Position numbers and translations under genes: made by a program. Below are positions 58,555-64,000 of a stretch of 64,000 bases of DNA, piece by piece; position 1 is the stretch's first letter; each line of letters starts with the position of its first letter. Origin of the DNA: Mycobacterium sp. OAS707 (GTDB taxonomy: Bacteria > Actinomycetota > Actinomycetes > Mycobacteriales > Mycobacteriaceae); NCBI RefSeq assembly GCF_014873705.1, contig NZ_JADBDS010000006.1:248001-312000 (forward strand), written 5' to 3'. The notes beneath the pieces were generated by a model. The model worked only from the letters and a program-made list of their open reading frames with translations, did not search any database and was not told where the DNA came from.

Positions 58555-59586
58555 GTGGAGTATCGAAGAGTTGGCGACTCCGGACTTGTGGTGTCGGAAC
58601 TGAGCCTGGGCACCGCTACATTCGCGGGAGTCGGGGATTTTTTCGGTGCCTGGGGCAACACCGACGTCGAACAGGCGCGCAAACTCATCGACATCAGCCT
58701 GGAAGCGGGAGTCAACCTCGTCGACACGGCGGATGTGTACTCCGATGGCGCGGCCGAAGAAGTACTCGGCCAGGCGCTGCGCGGCCGGCGGGACGACGTG
58801 CTGATTTCGACCAAGGCCAGCCTGCCCACCGGGCCCAACGACTGGGGCTCGTCGCGTCCCCGCCTGTTGCGTGCGGTCGACCGTGCGCTTCAGCGGCTGC
58901 AGACCGACCACATCGACCTGTTCCAACTGCACGGCTTCGACGCGTTCACCCCCATCGACGAAGTACTGCAGACGCTGGAGATGCTCGTCGAGCAGGGCAA
59001 GGTGCGCTATACCGGCGCATCCAACTTCTCGGGCTGGCAGTTGATGAAGTCGTTGTCGCTTGCCGACGCAGACCACCGGCCGCGGTATATCGCGCACCAG
59101 GTCTATTACTCACTCGTTGGCCGCGACTACGAATGGGAGCTGATGCCGCTCGGCGTCGCCGAAGGCGTCGGGGCAATCGTGTGGAGCCCGCTGGGCTGGG
59201 GCAGGCTGACAGGAAAGATCCGCAGAGACACGCCGTTGCCCGAACGCAGCCGGCTGCATGCCACCGCAGCCGCGGGCCCCCCGGTCGACGACGATCAGCT
59301 CTACGCGATCGTCGACGTGCTGGACGAGATCGCTTCCGAGACAAGCAAATCCGTAGCTCAGATCGCGTTGAATTGGTTACTTCGTCGGCCGACGGTGGCG
59401 TCGGTGATCGTCGGCGCGCGTGACGAGAGGCAACTACGGGACAACCTCGGCGCCGTCGGCTGGCGGCTCGATTCCGACCAGATGGCCCGGCTGGATGCGG
59501 TCAGTTCACGCGAAGCGCCGTACCCCTACTTCCCGTACTTCCGGCAAGAGGGGTTCACGCAGCTCAATCCGCCGATCGGCGCCTAG
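58555..59586 (+). CDS. Aldo-keto reductase
   Basis: 343-residue NADPH-dependent aldo-keto reductase of the YhdN/YajO-like group. The catalytic tetrad is visible: Asp57, Tyr62 ('VDTADVYS'), Lys87 ('ISTKASL') and His126 ('FQLHGFD'). C-terminal NADPH-binding 'SVIVGARDERQLRDNLGAVGW' is typical. GTG start with aaggaga upstream. Probably regulated by the divergent TetR protein. Last four bases are the CTAG shared with the gamma-carbonic anhydrase stop. Confidence 0.92.
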   Translation: MEYRRVGDSGLVVSELSLGTATFAGVGDFFGAWGNTDVEQARKLIDISLEAGVNLVDTADVYSDGAAEEVLGQALRGRRDDVLISTKASLPTGPNDWGSSRPRLLRAVDRALQRLQTDHIDLFQLHGFDAFTPIDEVLQTLEMLVEQGKVRYTGASNFSGWQLMKSLSLADADHRPRYIAHQVYYSLVGRDYEWELMPLGVAEGVGAIVWSPLGWGRLTGKIRRDTPLPERSRLHATAAAGPPVDDDQLYAIVDVLDEIASETSKSVAQIALNWLLRRPTVASVIVGARDERQLRDNLGAVGWRLDSDQMARLDAVSSREAPYPYFPYFRQEGFTQLNPPIGA

Positions 59587-60116
59587 CTGAGGGCCTCGCG
59601 GTGCAGTTCGGTCATTGCCTGGTACACCTGCGCATTGTTGCGGTTGTGGGCGACCTCGGCGTCGGACAGTACGCGACGGACCTTGCCCGGCACGCCTGCC
59701 ACCAGCGACCGCGGCGGGATCACCACGCCCTGCAGCACCAACGCACTCGCAGCGATCAGCGACCCCGCACCGATCTTGGCGCCGTTGAGGATCACCGCCC
59801 CCATCCCGATGAGGCAGCCGTCCTCGATCTCACAGCCGTGCAGAACAGCGTTGTGCCCGACGCTGACATGGGCGCCGATACGTGCCGGGAAACCCGGGTC
59901 GACGTGGATCGTCGCGCCGTCCTGGACGTTGGCGCCGAAGCCGATCTCGATCGGTTCGGCCTCTGCGCGCAACGTCGCGCCGTACCAGACGCTCGCCCTC
60001 GCGGCCAGCGTGACCGGGCCGATCACGCTCGCAGTCGGCGCGACCCACGACTCGGCGTGCAACTGGGGCGCGCGCCCGCGGATGGGCAGGATCAGGGGCT
60101 CTGGCATGACGGACAT
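59583..60116 (-). CDS. Gamma-carbonic anhydrase-like protein
   Basis: 177-residue left-handed beta-helix (hexapeptide-repeat) protein. Zinc-site histidines are in 'TIHVDPG' and 'GHNAVLHG', giving the three-His pattern of the gamma-CA/YrdA family that works as trimers. 'GMGAVILNGAKIGAGSLIAASALV' shows the repeat. True anhydrase activity varies in this family. Start could be ATG 60116, ATG 60107 or GTG 60125; none has a strong ribosome site. Confidence 0.9.
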   Translation of the reverse strand: MSVMPEPLILPIRGRAPQLHAESWVAPTASVIGPVTLAARASVWYGATLRAEAEPIEIGFGANVQDGATIHVDPGFPARIGAHVSVGHNAVLHGCEIEDGCLIGMGAVILNGAKIGAGSLIAASALVLQGVVIPPRSLVAGVPGKVRRVLSDAEVAHNRNNAQVYQAMTELHREALS

Positions 60117-60165
60117 CGTATTCACCCGCGGTTTGCCGGTTCGTCGCCCGCCCGCCGTGGCCGGA

Positions 60166-61122
60166 CTAGGCGCCTTGGTACACCTTGCGATAGCTCGACG
60201 GTGATATGCCCATCCCGCGGCGCAGATGGTGCCGCAGGTTGCCGCCCGTCCCGAGACCAGACAACCGTGCGACCTCGTCGACCGGTAGATCGTGCGACTC
60301 CAAGAGTTCGCGGGCGCGATCTATCCGACGCTGACGAATCCACGTGCCCGGCGACTGCCCGGTTTCCTCGCGGAACCGACGGTTGAACGTGCGCGCGCTC
60401 ATCTTCGCGTGCCGCGCCAGCCGCTGCACCGTGAGCTCCTCGTCGAGGTGTTGCAGCGCCCACTCGCGCGTCGTCGCAGTCGAAAAGTGATCCGGCGCAG
60501 GCACGTGCCTGTCGATGAACTGCGCCTGACCACCTTCTCGCCACGGCGGCACCACGCAGTACCTGGCTACCGCGTTGGCCACCTGCGCACCGTGATCGGA
60601 GCGAATTATGTGCAGGCACAAGTCGATTCCCGCCGCAAGGCCAGCCGAGGTGAGCACATCTCCTTCGTCGACGAACAACACATTCTCGTCGATCAGCACC
60701 CGCGGATGCAGCCGTCGCATGTCGTCGGCGAACTTCCAATGGGTGGTCGCACGGCGCCCGTCGAGCAGTCCGGCCGCGGCGAGGATGAACGCGCCCGTGC
60801 AGATCGACACCAAGCGGGCGCCCGGCCGGATCCGCGCCAGCGCCTCGGTCACCTCAGGTGTGAGCACCCCCTCGGTGCGGGCCGACGGGAACCGCGTGCC
60901 GGGAATGACGACCGTGTCTGCGCTCTCCAGTGCCTCAGGTCCCGCCTCAGGCACCACCGCGAAGCCCGTCGTCGCTGTCACCGGACCCGGCGTCAGCCCG
61001 CATGTGACGACCTCGTAGAGCGCGTTGCCGTCGGGGTCGGTCGCGTTCGAGAACAGCAAGGGCGGGATCGCCGCGTCGAACCCCACCACAGGAGGCAACA
61101 AGAGGACGGCGACGCGATGCAT
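60166..61122 (-). CDS. GlxA-type AraC regulator with DJ-1/PfpI domain
   Basis: 318-residue regulator. Residues about 1-170 are the class I glutamine-amidotransferase-like (DJ-1) sensor, with 'SICTGAFILAAAGLLDGRRATTHWKFADDM' around the nucleophile-elbow Cys. Residues about 215-318 are the AraC double HTH ('MSARTFNRRFREETGQSPGTWIRQRRIDRARELLE', 'GISPSSYRKVY'). GlxA proteins respond to small amines, amino acids or stress. ATG 61122. Divergent from an MFS gene by about 40 bp with GGCAT/ATGCC half-sites, its likely target. Confidence 0.92.
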   Translation of the reverse strand: MHRVAVLLLPPVVGFDAAIPPLLFSNATDPDGNALYEVVTCGLTPGPVTATTGFAVVPEAGPEALESADTVVIPGTRFPSARTEGVLTPEVTEALARIRPGARLVSICTGAFILAAAGLLDGRRATTHWKFADDMRRLHPRVLIDENVLFVDEGDVLTSAGLAAGIDLCLHIIRSDHGAQVANAVARYCVVPPWREGGQAQFIDRHVPAPDHFSTATTREWALQHLDEELTVQRLARHAKMSARTFNRRFREETGQSPGTWIRQRRIDRARELLESHDLPVDEVARLSGLGTGGNLRHHLRRGMGISPSSYRKVYQGA

Positions 61123-61167
61123 GCCGCCATTTTGGCATGTTTTTGATGATTAGTGTCATTCATGCCA
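61120..61167. promoter_or_regulatory. GGCAT/ATGCC half-sites in the glxA-mfs divergent gap
   Basis: ATGCC (61121-61125), TGGCATG (61133-61139) and CATGCCA (61161-61167) form two inverted pairs across the short divergent gap, the outer pair 7 bp long. Placement between an AraC-type gene and its probable target suggests a regulator site. Confidence 0.45.
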
Positions 61168-62481
61168 CTAGTCGCAGCTCGACAGATCCGCGACAGTGAT
61201 CCGGTGACGCTCACCGCCGCACGCAAACGCACGCCCTTGGCCCGGATTCACTGGGCCTGGGTGGTGGCCGCCGTCAGTTTCGTCGCGATCCTCGGCGCGG
61301 CCGGGTTCCGCTCGGTGCCCGGCGTGATGATGAACCCGCTGCACCACGAATTCGGCTGGTCGCACGGGGTGGTCGGGCTGGCGATGTCGGTCAACATGAC
61401 GCTGTTCGGGCTGACGGCGCCGTTCGCGGCGGCCCTGATGGATCGGTTCGGCGTGCGCCCGGTGCTGTCGGTGGCGCTGCTGCTGATCGCGACCGGGTCG
61501 GCGCTCAGCGTGACGATGACCGCGAGCTGGCAGCTGGTGCTGCTGTGGGGCGTGCTGGTCGGCGTCGGCACGGGCTCGATCTCGATGGGCTTCGTCGCGA
61601 CAGTCGCGACCCGCTGGTTCGAGGCCCGCCGCGGCCTCGTCACCGGTGTGCTGACCGCGGCGAGCGCGACCGGGCAGTTGATCTTCCTGCCGATCGTCGC
61701 GGAGGTGACCACCCGGCACGGTTGGCGGTGGGCGTCGTTGATCGTTGCCGCCGCGGCCCTCAGCGTGGTCCCGTTGGTGCTCGTGTTCATGCGAAACTAC
61801 CCGCGGGACAAGGGATTAACGGCATACGGTGGGACGGCCACCGAGCCCGCCGTCGTGCCCGCGTCGAGTTTCAAGGCCGCGTTCGACGGGTTGCGCATCG
61901 GCGCCCGGGTGCCGGCCTTCTGGCTGCTGGCGGGCAGCTTCGCGATCTGCGGAATGACGACGAACGGCTTGATCGGCACGCACTTCATCCCCGCCGCCAA
62001 CGACCACGGCATGCCAACCACGGTGGCTGCGGGACTACTGGCGACAATCGGCATCCTCGACGTCGCAGGCACGGTGTTCTCGGGCTGGCTGACCGACCGC
62101 GTCGACCCCCGGCTGCTGCTGGTCGTGTACTACACCGGCCGCGGCATATCCCTGCTGCTGCTCCCGGCGCTGCTCTCGCCGCAGGCCGAACCGAGCACCT
62201 GGGTGTTCGTCATCTTCTACGGCCTGGACTGGGTCGCGACAGTGCCGCCGACGATCGTGCTGTGCCGCAACTACTTCGGCACCCGCTCCCCCGTCGTGTT
62301 CGGGTGGGTGTTCGCCTCCCACCAGCTCGGCGCCGCGATCGCCGCCGCTGGCGCGGGCCGGCTGCGGGATTTGCAGGGCAATTACGACATGGCGTTCTAC
62401 CTGGCGGCCGGCCTCTGTTTCGTCGCTGCGCTGCTGTGTGGCCAAGTCCGAAATGTGCAGGTCAGCGCACCTGTAACGTAA
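61162..62481 (+). CDS. MFS transporter (monocarboxylate/oxalate-like group)
   Basis: 439-residue, 12-helix MFS protein. 'FGWSHGVVGLAMSVNMTLFGLTAPFAAALMDRFGVRPVLSV' features (helices 1-2 with motif A 'ALMDRFGVRPVL'), 'TGQLIFLPIVAEVTTRHGWRWA' and a long central loop fit the OFA/monocarboxylate type. ATG 61162 or GTG 61153. Divergent from the GlxA-type regulator, its probable controller. Substrate unknown. Confidence 0.87.
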   Translation: MPLVAARQIRDSDPVTLTAARKRTPLARIHWAWVVAAVSFVAILGAAGFRSVPGVMMNPLHHEFGWSHGVVGLAMSVNMTLFGLTAPFAAALMDRFGVRPVLSVALLLIATGSALSVTMTASWQLVLLWGVLVGVGTGSISMGFVATVATRWFEARRGLVTGVLTAASATGQLIFLPIVAEVTTRHGWRWASLIVAAAALSVVPLVLVFMRNYPRDKGLTAYGGTATEPAVVPASSFKAAFDGLRIGARVPAFWLLAGSFAICGMTTNGLIGTHFIPAANDHGMPTTVAAGLLATIGILDVAGTVFSGWLTDRVDPRLLLVVYYTGRGISLLLLPALLSPQAEPSTWVFVIFYGLDWVATVPPTIVLCRNYFGTRSPVVFGWVFASHQLGAAIAAAGAGRLRDLQGNYDMAFYLAAGLCFVAALLCGQVRNVQVSAPVT

Positions 62482-62558
62482 CCAAGCCGTCGGAACGACT
62501 TTGGAATTGGGCCTTCGCTGCCCTTAACATGCGATGCGACCTGACGAAGGAGCCGACA

Positions 62559-63290
62559 TTGAAGACTCGCGCCAGCAAGGCATTGGGAGCCGCGGCCGGG
62601 ATTGCCGCGATCGCCGTATCGGTGCCGTTCGCGCTGAACGCCCCGTTCACCGGCAACGCGTACGCCGATCCGCCGCCGACGGACGTCTCGACGCCCGTCG
62701 CGCCGATCCCCGACCCTCAAGGCTCTGGCTGTGACGCCTTCAAGACCGAGTTGCCGAACTGGAAGGCCTTCGCCAAGCAGCCCGTCAGCCAGGTGCTCGG
62801 CAGCATCCCCGAGATCTCGACGTTCAACTCGTTGATCTCCGGTGGGGCCAACCCGGCCGTCAACATCCTCTCGGTGCTCGACGGCGGTCCGTACGTCGTC
62901 TTCGCCCCGACCAACGACGCTTTCGCGGCGATGCCGGATCTCGCAACCATCACGGCCGACCCCGCGGCGCTGTACAAGCTCGATTACTACCACGCCTTCC
63001 TCGGCCTGCTCGGCCCCGACGACCTGAAGGGCCAGCGGCCCACACAGCAGGGTGCCGAGATCAAGGTGACCGGCAAGGGCGGCGACATCAAGGTCAACGA
63101 CACGGCCAAGGTCGTCTGCGGCGGCATCCAGGCCAACAACGCGCGGATCTACATCATCGATCAGGTGCTGGATCCGAACCAGGCGCCGGAGCCGGTCACA
63201 CCGACCGGCACCAGCGCCACGACCACCACCACGACGACCACCAGCACCTCGACGGAGGCACCGGCCCCGGCCCCGGCGCCGGCCGGCTAG
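62559..63290 (+). CDS. Secreted fasciclin-domain protein (MPT70/MPT83-like)
   Basis: 243-residue exported protein with signal peptide 1-36 ('GIAAIAVSVPFALNAPF...AYA-DP') and one FAS1 domain (about 68-212). FAS1 motifs are 'ISTFNSLISGG', 'GPYVVFAPTNDAFAAMP' (H1 box) and 'NNARIYIIDQVLDP' (H2 box). Two cysteines (in 'SGCDAF' and 'VVCGGI') may bridge as in MPT70. The Thr/Pro/Ala tail could anchor it in the wall. The start is a TTG at 62559, 6-7 nt after gaaggag; no ATG or GTG gives the signal peptide. It ends in a CTAG shared with the convergent gene. Confidence 0.9.
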   Translation: MKTRASKALGAAAGIAAIAVSVPFALNAPFTGNAYADPPPTDVSTPVAPIPDPQGSGCDAFKTELPNWKAFAKQPVSQVLGSIPEISTFNSLISGGANPAVNILSVLDGGPYVVFAPTNDAFAAMPDLATITADPAALYKLDYYHAFLGLLGPDDLKGQRPTQQGAEIKVTGKGGDIKVNDTAKVVCGGIQANNARIYIIDQVLDPNQAPEPVTPTGTSATTTTTTTTSTSTEAPAPAPAPAG

Positions 63291-64000
63291 AGCCCGAGGT
63301 CGCGGCCGATGATCTCCTTCATGATCTCGGTCGTACCGCCGAAGATCGTCTGGATCCGTACGTCGACGTAGTCACGGGCGACCTTGTACTCGTTCATGTA
63401 GCCGTACCCGCCGTGCAGCTGTACACAGTTGTCGACGACGCGCTTGCCGAGCTCGGTGCACCACCACTTGGCCTTGGACGCCTGCACGGCGGTCAGGTCC
63501 TTGTCGACGGCGGCGCGCAGGCACCGGTCGATGTACTGCTCGGCGATCTCGAGTTCGGTGTCCATCTCGGCCATCAGGAACCGGTTGTGCTGAAAGCTGC
63601 CGATCGGTTGCCCGAACGCCTTGCGGTCCTTGACGTATTGCAGTGTCTCGCGCCAGGTTTCACGCGCACCGGCGATCGCGGCGATCGCGATGGACAACCG
63701 CTCGGACGGCAGGTTGTGCATCAGATGGTAGAAGCCCTTGCCTTCCTCGCCGAGGAGGTTGTTGCCGGGCACGCGGACGTTTTCGAAGTGCAGCTCGGCG
63801 GTGTCTGCGGCGTGCAGGCCCATCTTGTCGAGCTTGCGCCCGCGCTCGAAGCCCTCCATGCCGCGCTCGACGACCAGCAGCGAGAAACCCTTGTGGCCGG
63901 CTTCTGGGTCGGTGCGGGCCACCACGATCACCAGGTCGCTGTTGATGCCCGCTGAGATGAATGTCTTGGAGCCGTTGAGGATCCAGTCATCGCCGTCGCG
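63287..64000 (-). CDS. Acyl-CoA dehydrogenase FadE type (5' end outside window)
   Basis: The C-terminal 237 residues of an acyl-CoA dehydrogenase; the frame is open to the window end. 'DWILNGSKTFISAGINSDL' and 'ERGMEGFERGRKLDKMGLHAADTAELHFENVRVP' belong to the beta-barrel domain. 'YVKDRKAFGQPIGSFQHNRF' is the ACAD signature before the C-terminal helix bundle. 'QLHGGYGYMNEYKVARDYVDVRIQTIFGGTTEIMKEIIGRDL' resembles the isovaleryl/long-chain class, with the FAD-contact Gly-Gly. The probable catalytic Glu is in 'GGTTEIMK'. FAD-dependent first step of beta-oxidation. Confidence 0.93.
   Translation of the reverse strand, partial: RDGDDWILNGSKTFISAGINSDLVIVVARTDPEAGHKGFSLLVVERGMEGFERGRKLDKMGLHAADTAELHFENVRVPGNNLLGEEGKGFYHLMHNLPSERLSIAIAAIAGARETWRETLQYVKDRKAFGQPIGSFQHNRFLMAEMDTELEIAEQYIDRCLRAAVDKDLTAVQASKAKWWCTELGKRVVDNCVQLHGGYGYMNEYKVARDYVDVRIQTIFGGTTEIMKEIIGRDLGL

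Noticed and set aside
61545..62558. Long frame upstream of the fasciclin gene
   Set aside because: It is a shifted-frame shadow of the MFS gene, Arg/Pro-rich; the TTG at 62559 has a ribosome site and gives a proper signal peptide.

Overview
The window is high-GC actinobacterial DNA from a mycobacterium, most likely a Mycolicibacterium-type fast grower. Genes for mycothiol (mshB), coenzyme F420 (fbiC), phosphatidylinositol mannosides (pimE, lpqW) and an MmpL transporter all occur together. From memory of the M. tuberculosis H37Rv gene order, the backbone is collinear, in inverted orientation, with Rv1176c (left end) down to Rv1141c (about 54 kb). No rRNA, tRNA, CRISPR array or intact insertion sequence was seen. 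All functional names are by recognition of family motifs; no database search was run.

Layout. 0-10.6 kb: small secreted protein, PadR regulator, fadH, PIN protein, YceI, DUF2231 membrane protein, Cys-rich secreted protein, fbiC, first member of a secreted protein family, an Rv1171-like membrane protein and mshB. 10.6-17.7 kb: two more members of that secreted family around a ClC channel, then an LCP cell-wall ligase. These occupy the places where H37Rv carries PE12, PE11 and PPE17. 17.7-27 kb: lpqW-typA operon, zinc-ribbon and polytopic membrane proteins, mutT2, a carbinolamine dehydratase, pimE and two Ala/Pro-rich secreted proteins (Rv1158c/Rv1157c type). 27-31.1 kb: an accessory insert between the Rv1157c and Rv1156 homologues. 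It carries an 813-residue secreted protein made of about 26 Asn/Ala/Gly-rich 22-residue repeats, an unlisted 48-aa DUF1059-like gene, a nitroreductase and a degenerate serine recombinase preceded by triplicate 11-bp repeats and a palindrome. 31.1-40.3 kb: Rv1156-like HhH-GPD protein, then a second accessory block (DUF485/acetate-type symporter, MFS exporter, sulfotransferase, TetR, DUF1214, Tat-exported GH76 glycosidase, LysE, DUF5302). 40.3-54.2 kb: return to backbone: Rv1155-like F420/FMN enzyme, Omt methyltransferase, Baeyer-Villiger-type monooxygenase with PucR regulator, GntR, class III sirtuin, mmpL13-TetR-methyltransferase operon, nitronate monooxygenase-SDR, mcr and enoyl-CoA hydratase. 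54.2-64 kb: a second Cys-rich secreted protein, MFS, CPBP protease, an NAD(P)-binding protein, TetR, aldo-keto reductase, gamma-carbonic anhydrase, GlxA-type regulator with divergent MFS, a fasciclin protein and a truncated acyl-CoA dehydrogenase.

Themes. Much of the window serves the cell envelope: pimE and lpqW (PIM/LAM), LCP ligase, MmpL13, GH76, fasciclin protein and several secreted low-complexity proteins. Redox and lipid chemistry is prominent: FadH, F420 and mycothiol synthesis, MCR, EchA, SDRs, BVMO, FadE. The best candidate for something undescribed is the repeat protein at 27.3-29.7 kb and its inserted neighbourhood. The second best is the three-member secreted family at 8-16 kb. 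Convergent genes are packed very tightly: four pairs share one palindromic CTAG as stop codon on both strands, and three other pairs overlap by 20-59 bp.
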